A DNA stretch of 64,000 nucleotides from Diogma glabrata. Taxonomy: Eukaryota; Arthropoda; Insecta; Diptera; Cylindrotomidae. A model generated the notes under the pieces. It was not told where the DNA came from and made no database searches. It was given only the letters and a program-made list of their open reading frames with translations. Position numbers and translations under genes: made by a program. Shown one piece after another: positions 22,426-33,666 of the stretch (the stretch's first letter is position 1; each line of letters opens with the position of its first letter). The stretch covers positions 203,029,636-203,093,635 of the forward strand of contig OY856188.1 of the NCBI GenBank assembly GCA_963693315.1, written 5' to 3'.

Positions 22426-23110
22426 ACAAATATACTAAGACAACTAGCTGATTCAAGAATTTTATTTACATTTCTATTCCTCTTAAAATTAAGTTTTGAA
22501 ATTTTTTTATTCCATGCTTACTTTAGTAGAATTTAAATTTTAATGTTAATTTAACTTTGATATAGTCCCGTTTTTTTCCTTCAGGCTTCAACTTCTCTCA
22601 ATTCGATAATCGTATAATTACCAAATTTCCTTCTAGATTCGATCATTGATTAGTAAGTAAAAACACTTGGTTAAACTAAATATTCAACACATTTACAGTT
22701 TCACAACAACAGGCTTACAGCTTCCAAAATAATACACAATATTTTTATTAAATAACACTTAAAACTTTATGTACAATTAAATTCCACTTAACACAATTTT
22801 AATTCTTATTGTTTACCCTTTTGCAGTATAATTTAAACTATAGCTCGTTCTGCAAAAGGAATTCCTTAAATATAATTCTACCTAATTTCTCGAAAATTCC
22901 GGGTAAATCCAAAATTTTTTTGAAAAGAAATCTCGAGAAATTCTGAGAATAATCGACGTTATTGTTTTACATGTATTTTATTTAATGTTTCTGTTTTCTC
23001 GATCCTTCTTGGGATTTTTAACACATGTTTAGTTGAAATATTATATATGTAGATTGAATTAAGGTCGAGTATAATTTTGTTTTGTATTTCGTTGCGATTA
23101 TGTAGAATTA
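22426..23110. other. AT-rich sequence between fold-back elements
   Basis: No gene or repeat recognised in about 0.7 kb. Confidence 0.5.
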
Positions 23111-23956
23111 GACCAGGTTATGAAATAAAAAAAATTCTTAGCAGTATTTGGATGGTCGGAAAATTTAGGAAAATATCAAGTAAATTAAAGAAAATCAACT
23201 CAACTCGGCAAAAGTTCCGGCAAGGGGGTGGGGGTAGCAAAATATACTTTTTGAGTGTCTTTTGTTGGTTTTTTACGAATTGTGTCTGAAATATGCATCC
23301 TATCGCAAAAAACTAAAATGAAAGTTGTAGATAATTGAAACATGTAAAATTTTTATATCAATCATTTTTCAACATAACCTCAAATTTTCGAGAAGAACAC
23401 TAAAAACCAATTTTTTCGTATTTTATTTTTATCTACCTCAAAAATAATTTTTTTTTATGAAACTTGGTAAAAATGTTGTTCGTCTGGAAAATTTATTCGT
23501 ATGGAAAATATATTTTTCCATACGAATTATATATTATTTTTATACCATTTGAAAGTCAAGGTTTCAACGGGGAAAATGAGCGCTGAAAAAGTTAAAAGTT
23601 CTAAAATTTCATAACCAACTTTTTCGATTGAAAATTTAAAAGCTTTTTTTTTTATTTAAATTCGTATAAAATCGAAAAATAAACATTTTGCTTTGAAAAA
23701 ATTTCAAGTTATTTAAATCACAAGTTCATTCAAAAATTTTATATGTTTCAATTATCTACAACTTTCCTTTAAGTTTTTTGCGATAGGATGCATATTTCAG
23801 CCACAATTCGTAAAAAACCAACAAAAGACATTTAAAACGTATATTTAGCTACCCCCACCCCCTTGCCGGAACTTTTGCCGAGTTGAGTTGATTTTCTTTA
23901 ATTTATTTATAATTTTCCCTAAATTTTCCGACCGTCCGAATATTTCTGACCTGGTC
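23111..23956. mobile_element. 846-bp fold-back element with GACCAGGT ends
   Basis: Inverted arms of about 220-250 bp (23111-23358 and 23738-23956) begin GACCAGGT on each side and share GGCAAAAGTTCCGGCAAGG and ATCCTATCGCAAAAAACT. The centre contains a small hairpin at 23495-23527 with 14-bp arms ATTCGTATGGAAAA. The arms have diverged visibly, so this is older than the giant hairpin at 27.6 kb. Words such as AAGTTGTAGATAAT and CATAACCTCAAA, in the same order and spacing, are shared with that hairpin, suggesting a family. There is no coding content. Confidence 0.8.
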
Positions 23957-26930
23957 GAAATCGTAACAATGTGATAAAGATGTATCGTTAGTTTATTTCA
24001 GGGTTATCTACGTAAAATACAAACAGTTGCATAGATGATCAGACCAGACATGACAATTAAAAAGTCGGCTTGTCGTAAGAAATGTAACACATTCACTATA
24101 GTTATGAGTCAAATCAATTAAACGCGATGTAACGTAACGTGACAGAAGAAATCAACCTTAATCGATAGTAGAAGATTAAAACAGGCTTGCAAATAAGTTT
24201 TAAAAATATCCATCTTCTTTCTCAAAACAAAAAAAGTATACTTACAATATCACAAAACAACACCAACATTATTTGTAGCTCAACTCTTCCGTGAAACAAG
24301 AAAAAAATCAAATTCAATTTAAAATAAAACAAAATGAAAATCTTTCTCGAATCTAAAATCAGGAAGAAAGGAGTGTTACCATAAATTTTCAAATTTACTT
24401 TTAAATACCCAAACATAATTCTCTTCTTTATCACATCCCTAAAAAACAACAACAAAAAAACAAAAAGAAAACACATTTTCCAAAAACTTAAAATAAAATA
24501 AAGAAAACAAAAACTGAAATACTGTGAAGTGGTTATGTTCGATGACTTTGAAATATATAAAAAAAAAATAATAATAATAAAAAGAAAAAGGAAATGAAAA
24601 ACCCTTTCCCTTCCCGTTGTGTGTATTTTCCATTTCTATATTTTTTTCTCGTAATTTACATGGATTCATTTTGGATACCTGAAGAATTGAAAAGGAATCC
24701 GCAGAAAGCTACCGCTAATGTATTCTAGATTATCCTACAAAATCTTTTTATCCCATCTATAGGACTTCATTTTTCGATTTTTTTTTCTATTTCGTTGTTA
24801 TTTGAGTGAATTGTAAATTTAAGGGTTGAGATTTCCATTTGATATGATGTCAGTCAGGTGAAAGTTTTGTTAGTAAATCTTTAGAAGATTTGTTGTTATT
24901 TATTATATATTGTATTGAATACGATTATTTTTGCGTGAAAACGATATGAACAATTGTAAGAATGTGTTAAATGAACTAACGTTTTCTACACAATAAATTT
25001 CAAGATCATTTAAATTAGAAAACATAACCTAAGTCTTAACGTAACACAACAATATGTTTAAACTTTGTAAAGGTTAATTCTAAATTGAAACGATTAACTT
25101 TAAGGATTTTCTATTTTTACCTCACTATTCTCGTTTTAATTTCTATTCTTAAAATTATTCTATTCTTGCATTAAAATATAACAAGAAATAATATTAACGT
25201 AATATGTGCATTGTCATTGATCTATAAATTTGTTGTCTACGAGTATTTTCTTAAAGAAAAACATACAAAAAATATTCATCCATATAACGTAGATAGAAAA
25301 TGTCATCTAATTCTTAATTTACTCAAATCCCCTTATAACATTAGAAACAAACATGAAAATAGAAGAGAAACGACGGAAAATTAGAAAATTAAATATTATT
25401 CTTATAACTGAAAATAAAAAAAAATCACGAAATAATATACATTTAGAATTGTGAGGATTAACCAGGATTAAATGGCAAGATTCTAATTTTGGAAAGAAAA
25501 TTTTTATTTCAAATTTTCCTATTCATGTTGTTGTGTCGTTTTTTATAAACAACTAAAAATTTAAATTTGAAATGTTTCTACCTTACGGATTACGGTGTTC
25601 TTTTAAAATTTTATGTTATTAGAAACTATTATAAAACTATCGATTAATTTTGAATATTCATTGAGAAACAGGTGAACTATATTATCCAAGGTAGACGAGA
25701 GCCATATTTCCCAAGTTAATGAGTCAAAGACTGACTTAAAATTCTACCCAAAGTATTTTTGAAAAATCAACAATTGTTTACTTTTGTCACTGTTAATTTA
25801 CAACCATTACCAACATATTTTTCAGGCAAATGAATCAATGGAATTTTGCAGTAAATTAGACTAATTGTTTTACTTTTATTCTAATCATTATCAGTTACAC
25901 AAATTTTGTAACTCACTCGAACTTTTCTTGATTTTTCCATATAACTAAATCCATTAATTTTAATTATTTTCCTTTTCAAATATTTAAAATTGGTACAAAA
26001 AAGCTATAGAAAACTATAATAATTACATAGTCGAGCATATTTATACTAACATAAAAGTGTAAAAAGGGTTGATTTTGATGAAAATATTTTTTCTGTAATT
26101 TTTTTTTCTATTCATATCATAAACATAATTTTCCAAAATAACAATACTATTAAAATAAGTTTACATCCTTTTCCTTTCCATTATAATAAGAAAATTATTT
26201 TCGTTATTTTCTATTATTATTATTTTATTTTTTTTTTTCTAAGGATAAGAGAAATAGAAAATATATGTATATGATTGTATTCCTAATAAATGAAAACAAG
26301 AAAAGAAAATTTATTTTTAGACAAGAATAAGAATACAAAACGAAGAAAAAGAAAAAAAAAATTAGGGAGGTTGGTCTTAAGCCCTAGGATTATTAAAGAA
26401 AAGGACCAATCAAGGGTAAATGTTTCGAAATATTATATTTAGTTGTATTTCGAAGAAATAGAAAAAAAGAAACAAACGAGGAAAGATGAACATAGGGAGA
26501 CATCGAACAAAATAAAAAGAAAAATTTACTTCATTTCTTATTATTATTTTACTATAAAAAAAATTACGAAGTTCAAAATATGTTATCTGCTTCAATGAAT
26601 ATATCTCGATTGTTTTTGTTTTTTTTTTTGTTTTTCAAAACAAATTTTTTTTTTTTTGAAGATACAGAAGTATTATAAAAAGATGTTTTAAGGTGATTTG
26701 CTTTACAAGTTACTTCACTTACGATGATTTAGAATTTTGTCATTTTATTCCTAGTAAAAATCGTACTTAAAAAATTTGTTCGAGTAATCGTTCAGAAAAT
26801 CTATCTCAAGATAATTGACTCACAAAGTGGTTATTTTAAACCTCAAACTGTAATAACTATCTAAACAATGGTATTCAAAGTTTGTTCATTCCATTCACAA
26901 AATCCTAGTGAAAGCCCTATTTCCAGCATA
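23957..26930. other. AT-rich intergenic or intronic sequence
   Basis: About 3 kb with no recognised gene, terminal repeat or tandem array. The minus-strand frames near 24222-24669 are phenylalanine-rich translations of A-rich DNA and are not supported. Confidence 0.5.
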
Positions 26931-26934
26931 GAAA

Positions 26935-27182
26935 TAACTCCGTTGGCTTCCCATCCCCTCCCCGCATGCCCATACGTCCACGTTACAATGAGGTATGATA
27001 ATAACGCGTTTTTAGCGAGGTATCCTCAGTAAGCCTCATCCTCGAACATCGAAATATTATCTATAAAAAAATATGTCACTTCTCGGAAAAATAACCTCAC
27101 TGAATGCGCGGTTCTCCGATTGCTTCTTGTTAGTAGTAATACTAGCAGGACCAGTGTTCATTAGATAATTGGCGCCCAACGT
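26935..27182 (-). repeat. Repeat fragment sharing a tail with the SINE-like element at 60.5 kb
   Basis: The less AT-rich segment 26935-27160 ends with CTAGCAGGACCAGTGTTCAT, matching CTAGCAGGTCCAGTGTTCAT at 60599-60618, preceded in both by a CCGATTGCTTC or TCGATTGCTTC word. Just after it, TGGCGCCCAACGT (27170-27182) equals the start of a tRNA-Lys primer-binding site, but no LTR end is visible next to it. Identity of the repeat is unknown. Confidence 0.4.
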
Positions 27183-27559
27183 ATTCGAAATATTAAAAAA
27201 TTCAATTAAAATTTCATAAATTCAGTATTTTGAATAATAGGCTTGTTTTTTGTAGTTTATATAGAATATGGAAAAAGTAATAATTTCACAATTTGTGTAG
27301 GTTTAAATTTTTATTCTCGAGAGATTAGTATAAAATCCAAAAAACAGATAGTAATTTATTAATATTGAAGCCTTTTGTGTTGAAATCATCGACATATTTT
27401 TTAAAACTCTAAAATTTCGAATACTTTTTGTTACTTTATTTTTTGTTATTCATTGATAAATTTTATATTTTGTATTCCACAACGACAAAAGCTTGATTAA
27501 AAATAGATGCATTTGACATTTCTACTCATAGCCCTTTTAAAAAAAAATTGTTCGCTTTT
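27183..27559. other. AT-rich spacer, nothing recognised
   Basis: No gene or repeat structure seen. Confidence 0.5.
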
Positions 27560-30500
27560 AGGCTGGGGCCGTTACCTTTTTGAGATGAAAAAATTAGTAG
27601 CAGGTAACGGCCGGCTGGAATATATAGTTGAGGTCATAAACAATGAAAAAAAAAACTTTCGAACTTGAGATGAAGGGAAGTAGTGAAATGGGGCGATGTG
27701 TAAGGGGAGAAAACAGTTTTTCGTTATTTGTAACGAAACGAGGCCTCCTAGAGAAAAGTGTTTCATACAAAAGTTGTAGATAATAAAAAAATCTAAAACT
27801 TTAATGAACACATTTTTCGACATAACCTCAAAGTTTGCGAGAAAATGATGAAAAACCGATTTTTCTGTTTTTTATTTTTTTTTCGCGTGAAAATTATTTA
27901 ATTTTAATGAAACTTTGTGAAAGTACGTAATTATTTGCGCATAATAAGCATGAATTTTTTCAATTATGGAAAATAAATATTTTTCGAGATTTTACCATTT
28001 TTCCGAAAAAATACCCCTATCTCCGGCGAACAACTTTATTGATGTTTTTTTGGATTTTGATGTTGTTTTAGTGCTAATTTTTTGTGTCAAGATGTCTACT
28101 CTCAAATAGTATATCGATTTTAATGATTTATTGTTATTTAGCAGCTTAAAATTGAGAAAAACCGAAAAAAAAGTTTTCGAATCTCGAACTTGTCGATTTT
28201 TTTAATTTTTTTCAATTTTTTAGCATATGTATGTTAATAGTTCATAATATTTTAAAGAAAAAACTTTCTTTGGTATAAAATAAATAAAGTTAAATGAATT
28301 TACTTATTGGAAACAACGCTAAAATTGAATAAAGTAAAAAATAAAAAAATGCTGTTACGTATTCAAACAGAAAAAAATTTACAAAGTTTAAATTTTAACA
28401 GCATACTATACGGTTGCCACGTGTCCTACATTCGGTAGGACAGTCCTACTTTGAGGCAAGAATGTCCTACGTCCTCCTTTACTATAAAAATGTCCTACTT
28501 TAGGCAAACTGTAATACAATATCTTACACTGAAAAAAATAGATTTCTTTTCTTCCTATTTCTCTCAATAAATGCGCTAGCAAAATAAGTAATTGTTATTG
28601 CACCTTTACTTACATTAAAATTGTAACTGATTATTTAACTTTATGTCGAAAGGTTAGTAACAATAGCAAATAATTTACATTGCTGACATATGTGAATATC
28701 GATGCTTTATTGCACGATTTATTCAGGTTGTAAACCAACATTGTTTAAATTTTGAAATAAACCCACCGTTAAACCTCTGTTTTTTTAAATAACTTTTGTT
28801 ACAAAGTACCTGTTCTTAGAATTATTAGTTATTATTAATTATTATTAAAATAAAATGACTGAACCGAATTTTGTTATAAAGTAAAACCTTTGGCTACAGA
28901 AAGCTAACGATTTTGAAGGAATATGTAAATACACAAAACTACTACTACTTATGAGTAACTTATACAGTTACTTAACTACTTATGAGTAACTGGCTTACAC
29001 ATAAGTTTATTGATTTTTTTGAAAGTGCCAATGAATCAGCAGACGGGATTTTTTGCTGTATTTCTGAGTTCTTAAAACTTTAAGTTTAAGTTTTTCGAGT
29101 GTTACCGCATTGGAGGCTAACAATATCAATGCGAATTTGTATGCCATTATTCATTATAAATAAATAAATTAGCATTACAGAAATAACGCCCATACATTCA
29201 TTCATACTTACACCAAACCGAAACCGAATTTTTTTTAAAAAAATTTATTTTTAACTGAAAATTGATGTGGCACAAATCCAACGAGTTTTTTAGTTTTGAG
29301 ACATTAGGGGTAGTGTGTCCTAGTGTGTGTAGTAGTTTTGTGTATTTACATATTCCTTCAAAATCGTTAGCTTTCTGTAGCCAAAGGTTTTACTTTATAA
29401 CAAAATTCGGTTCAGTCATTTTATTTTAATAATAATTAATAATAACTAATAATTCTAAGAACAGGTACTTTGTAACAAAAGTTATTTAAAAAAACAGAGG
29501 TTTAACGGTGGGTTTATTTCAAAATTTAAACAATGTTGGTTTACAACCTGAATAAATCGTGCAATAAAGCATCGATATTCACATATGTCAGCAATGTAAA
29601 TTATTTGCTATTGTTACTAACCTTTCGACATAAAGTTAAATAATCAGTTACAATTTTAATGTAAGTAAAGGTGCAATAACAATTACTTATTTTGCTAGCG
29701 CGTTTATTGAGAGAAATAGGAAGAAAAGAAATCTATTTTTTTCAGTGTAAGATATTGTATTACAGTTTGCCTAAAGTAGGACATTTTTATAGTAAAGGAG
29801 GACGTAGGACATTCTTGCTCCAAAGTAGGACTGTCCTACCGAATGTAGGACACGTGGCAACCGTATAGTATGCTGTTAAAATTTAAACTTTGTAAATTTT
29901 TTTCTGTTTGAATACGTAACAGCATTTTTTTATTTTTTACTTTATTCAATTTTAGCGTTGTTTCCAATAAGTAAATTCATTTAACTTTATTTATTTTATA
30001 CCAAAGAAAGTTTTTTCTTTAAAATATTATGAACTATTAACATAAATATGCTAAAAAATTGAAAAAAATTAAAAAAATCGACAAGTTCGAGATTCGAAAA
30101 CTTTTTTTTTCGGTTTTTCTCAATTTTAAGCTGCTAAATAACAATAAATCATTAAAATCGATATACTATTTGAGAGTAGACATCTTGACAAAAAAATAAG
30201 CACTAGAACAACATCAAAATCCAAAAAAACATCAATAAAGTTGTTCGCCGGAGATAGGGGTGTTTTTTCGGAAAAATGGTAAAATCTCGAAAAATATTTA
30301 TTTTCCATAATTGAAAAAATTCATGCTTATTATGCGCAAATAATTACGTACTTTCACAAAGTTTCATTAAAATTAAATAATTTTCACGCGAAAAAAAAAT
30401 AAAAAACAGAAAAATCGGTTTTTCATCATTTTCTCGCAAACTTTGAGGTTATGTCGAAAAATGAGTTCACTCAAGTTTTAGATTTTTTTATTATCTACAA

Positions 30501-30722
30501 CTTTTGTATGAAACACTTTTCTCTAGGAGGCCTCGTTTCGTTACAAATAACGAAAAACTGTTTTCTCCCCTTACACATCACCCCATTTCACTACTTCCCT
30601 TCATCTCAAGTTCGAAAGTTTTTTTTTCATTGTTTATGACCTCAACTATATATTCCAGCTGGCCGTTACCTGCTACTAATTTTTTTTATTTCAGCTATAA
30701 AAATTCATAACGGCCCCAGCCT
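27560..30722. mobile_element. 3.16-kb giant fold-back (hairpin) element
   Basis: The left arm 27560-28945 and right arm 29329-30722 are inverted copies of about 1.39 kb separated by a 383-bp spacer. Outer ends read AGGCTGGGGCCGTTA and TAACGGCCCCAGCCT. Reading along both arms I see only scattered substitutions and small indels, with the largest difference just inside the outer ends. Each arm contains the family core shared with 23.1 kb (AAGTTGTAGATAAT, CATAACCTCAAA), an A/T-rich inner part, and a block rich in GTCCTAC words near 28420-28500 (mirrored near 29765-29860). That block resembles a hAT end (GGTTGCCAC). The mirrored open frames at 27572-27823 (minus) and 30451-30639 (plus) lack coding features. 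Transcription through it would give a long dsRNA hairpin. Confidence 0.9.
28408..28512 (+). repeat. GTCCTAC-rich block (hAT-end-like) in left arm
   Basis: Starts CGGTTGCCACGTGTCCTAC and contains about five GTCCTAC or TAGGAC words in both orientations. The mirrored block is at about 29765-29870 in the right arm. Such dense subterminal words next to a GGTTGCCAC end resemble hAT termini, suggesting that a hAT end was captured before the palindrome formed. Confidence 0.45.
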
Positions 30723-30950
30723 ATTTAGTTCTAAACTCGATCGTTTTTTGCATTTCTGTTATTCTATTCCATATAGATTTACAAAAAACACAGCTAATAT
30801 AGTGCTGCAGTCCTTTTGAATCCCTCGGCTGCCAAGTTCATCTTTTCAATATAAGCTGTGTTTTTTTGTAGTTTATACTTTTAGTAGTTAGTAGTAGTTT
30901 ATACAGTTTTGGATTTCTCTGCATAAACTTCACAGCTTATTATATTAAAA
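30723..30950. other. Spacer between hairpin and SINE-like repeat
   Basis: AT-rich with GTAGTTTATAC words repeated at about 30870, 30895 and again at 31367. No gene. Confidence 0.4.
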
Positions 30951-30954
30951 CTAC

Positions 30955-31200
30955 ACTTTTCTCTTTATGTGTGTTTCAGTTGTGATTCGAAGTCGTATAA
31001 CCTTATTAAAGCCAGTAAGTTTGAATCCTTTGGCAGACACGCTATCCATTCACCACGCCACCAACGCGATGATATTTCGAAATTGAAACTTGATTATCGT
31101 TTTATTTACTTAGGTTGAACTTTCAGCTGTCAATAGACTCCTTATATTTGGAAATGTTTTTACATTATATGCAGATTTTTGCATTAAATTTCTAGACATT
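30955..31200 (-). repeat. tRNA-like SINE repeat, copy 1
   Basis: On the minus strand an A-box-like TGGCGTGGTG (31051-31060) precedes a degenerate B box (GACTTCGAATCAC, about 30982-30994). The A-to-B spacing is longer than in the 37.4-kb copy's counterpart but compatible with a tRNA-derived head. The segment aligns with 37330-37573, including a flanking part with TTTGGAAATGTTTTTACATT and TTTGCATTAAATTTCTAGAC-like words. Not a functional tRNA: the acceptor stem is not formed. Confidence 0.5.
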
Positions 31201-31454
31201 ACTTTTTAATGAAAAACCTGAGCTACACAGGTGAAAAAGTGGAAAGTTGAACTTGACCATTTTAGATTTTCCTGTAACTTGGCATATAAGTAGAATGGAC
31301 AAAATAAAAAATGGAAGTACTACTTATTTTAGAATTTTTTTAAAGTGCATAGTTTAAGTATTTTTTGTAGTTTATACTACAAAGTAGTATAAACTTTAAA
31401 GTGCATAACTTCATATTTGTGGGGTAGCCCAACATGCATGAAATTTTGACTATC
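31201..31454. other. AT-rich spacer
   Basis: Nothing beyond the GTAGTTTATAC word pair near 31367-31390, which reads as a small inverted repeat (TAGTTTATACTAC then GTAGTATAAACT). Confidence 0.4.
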
Positions 31455-31920
31455 TGATGTAACTTTGAAATTAAATTGCTCAATAATGGTTTTACCGATT
31501 TCAACAAACTTTTTTTTGTTAGATAAGTCATTAATTAATCTTTAGAAAAAAATTAAATTAACTTTTTTGTACTCAATTTTTAAATTAAAACACTAAAAAA
31601 TTTTTTTTAAAGATGGCGCTAGTCCGAACAAGTTTTATTAATAAAAAATTTTAACCACAAAAAAATGATGAAAAATTAGAATTTTTGTCATATTTTAGAG
31701 TAAGAATAGAACTACATATTTTAAAAAAAATTACAATACAATTGAATTTTGACCCTAATCTAGCGCTTAAAGAATTTTTTTTTAATATTTTATTTTTAAA
31801 ATTAATTAAAAAAACGTTTTCTAAAGATTTACTTATCACCTAACAAACGAAAAATGTTTGTTGAAATCGGTATGGCCATTCTTGAGTAGTTTGATTTCAA
31901 ATTTACTTCGGATTGGCCAA
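31455..31920. mobile_element. ~465-bp fold-back element
   Basis: Inverted arms at about 31455-31620 and 31740-31920 share CCGATTTCAACAAAC, GTTAGATAAG/GTTAGGTGATAAG and ATCTTTAGAAAA. Inner partners are GGCGCTAG (31615) and CTAGCGCT (31762). The arms are diverged. No terminal motif or target duplication could be fixed. Non-coding. Confidence 0.65.
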
Positions 31921-32231
31921 ATTTGCCTTTTTCCTGAATGTTGTATTAGGAGGTCTGGTAGACCGTGAAAGTCTACTAGTTGGTCGCGCACGTAATATAC
32001 CCTGCCACTAGCTCGATTTGCACGAGAGTTCTATTGACCGACCTCAGTACAAGAAAATTTCAAATAAGCTACGCGTGCCTTAAACAACCACTTAGGCATT
32101 CGTAAAAATTTCTCTACCGTGCCACAACTCTCCCTTACTTATTTACCTTAGCCCATCATAACTAACAGAACAAAAATAAAAAAACACAAACAAAAATACA
32201 TATAATAAAAGTAACAAAACTTCCCTGAGTG
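31921..32231. other. Spacer before the second hAT element
   Basis: Mixed composition, somewhat richer in GC at 31950-32110. No gene recognised. Confidence 0.4.
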
Positions 32232-32239
32232 TGTAGTCC

Positions 32240-32844
32240 TAGGGCTTGTAAATCGGATAACACCGAAACCGGTTACCCGGGTTTTTGTTGGTTTTTACAA
32301 AACCGTCGAAAAACAGGGTTTTGCAGTGAAAACCGGGGTTTTCTGAAACCTCGAAAGTTCATTCTAACGAATATGCAAACGAATGTACAAACCATAGCAA
32401 TTTTAAGTAATCCTTCCAAAAAGAAATGAAAATGTTTTGCGTTACTAAGGAAACATCCCTAAAAATCAATAACTTATTTAATGCTCTGTCATCAATTCAA
32501 CCCAGTTCAACAGACAGTGAGAGAGTCTTTTCGATCGCAGGTAATTTATGTACTAGATTACGTTCATCTGTGAAATTTCACCTGTTGGACGCATCAATTT
32601 TTCTTAAATATTATTTTATTAAAATAAAATAAATTAAAAGTTAAGTTTCCTTTCTATTTTTGGTTTTGGTTTGGTTATGAATTTTAACATGTTATTTTCC
32701 ATTTTTTTATAATGTATTTACAGTTTTACTCAAGATAGCATTTTAAATAACCAAAAAACCCGATTAAACCCGGTTACCCGATTTTTTATTTTATTAAAAA
32801 CTAAAACCCGGTTTTTAAAATTAACCGGGTTTTTACATGCCCTT
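32240..32844 (+). mobile_element. hAT element remnant with transposase C-terminus
   Basis: Ends TAGGGCTTGTAAA (32240) and TTTACATGCCCTT (ending 32844) are inverted partners with mismatches, flanked by the 8-bp duplication TGTAGTCC at 32232-32239 and 32845-32852. Subterminal regions contain many ACCGGGTT / AACCCGG words on both sides. The middle encodes a hAT dimerisation fragment (32426-32632). At 605 bp it is an internal deletion derivative, distinct in sequence from the hAT at 11.3 kb. Confidence 0.85.
32426..32632 (+). pseudogene. hAT transposase C-terminal dimerisation fragment
   Basis: The 68-residue frame contains IQPSSTDSERVFSIAGNL followed by TRLRSSVKFHLLDASIFLK. This matches the hAT C-terminal dimerisation signature: a (S/T)-x-x-SER-x-FS-x-AG core, an R, and then a hydrophobic helix with a final LK. 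The catalytic RNase-H-like part and the zinc finger are missing. The ATG at 32426 is probably internal to the original gene. It lies centrally in the 605-bp element between the CCGG-rich subterminal repeats. Non-functional as transposase. Confidence 0.8.
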
Positions 32845-32852
32845 TGTAGTCC

Positions 32853-33508
32853 CTCGCTGATGGCCCAGTTACATCCACTTTGGAAACTCAATTAGGGGAT
32901 TGCTTTTCCCACTGTATATCCAAACATTTCTTTTTTGATCTTGACAATCGCAGTCCAAAATTGTTGCTATTATGGTTATACCACACTATAACCTTGGACT
33001 TTCATTATTCAGTTAGGTAATGGTATCAATCGGGCATTCCGCAGTAACTTTATCACGTTTATAACAAAACAACTAACATTTTTCAACTTAGTTCTGATTA
33101 TACTTTTTATTAACATGCATCTTTTTCTCTAATATTATAATTTTATTTAATTACACTTTTCATATTAATTCTGACCGTTCTTGTTATGGAAAGGTATCTT
33201 ATGCTTTCCTCACATTAACATCTTTTACTCAAGAACTAATAAATTTTTGTTTTCTATTCAACAAAAAAAATAATCCACAAAAATCATTTTCTACTTTAAT
33301 TTTTTTTAAACTTATAAAAGTTTTCAATAATAGTTATTTATTTATCAAGAACGAAAAGTGAAACTTTAAAGTACGAGCTAGTTGTTTAAATTAAATTACT
33401 AGTGAGTACGTTTAAAAACACTTTTCGTTTGAGGTAAATACAAAATTTTATTTCATACTGGAAATTTATTAAAATAAAAAGAAATGAGTTTTAAATTTTG
33501 CTCAAAAA
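32853..33508. other. AT-rich spacer
   Basis: No gene recognised. 32853-33050 is less AT-rich and may be an unidentified repeat. Confidence 0.4.
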
Positions 33509-33666
33509 GTTGAACTTTAACGTCCTAGGACTTTATAAAATTTTATAAAGTCCTAGGACGTTAAAGTTCAACGTTTATGGTACAAAAAGTTGAACTTTAA
33601 CGTCCTAGGACTTTATCATATTTTATAAAGTCCTAGGACATTAAAGTTCAACTTTTTGTACCATAA
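33509..33666. repeat. Two abutting palindromes (64 bp perfect, 92 bp near-perfect)
   Basis: 33509-33572 is a perfect 64-bp palindrome with no spacer (arm starts GTTGAACTTTAACGTCC, centre AAAATTTT). 33575-33666 is a second palindrome with 46-bp arms and three mismatched positions. The core AACTTTAACGTCCTAGGACTTTAT is shared, so four copies alternate in orientation. It can form two adjacent hairpins or one larger one. No promoter, gene or terminal repeat is adjacent. Confidence 0.9.

Noticed and set aside
24222..24669. Two overlapping phenylalanine-rich minus-strand frames resembling membrane proteins
   Set aside because: Composition is that of translated A-rich DNA. No start context or conserved motif.
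27572..27823. Minus-strand 83-codon frame, mirrored at 30451-30639
   Set aside because: Open only because the two hairpin arms are copies. No domain, and the residue make-up follows base composition.
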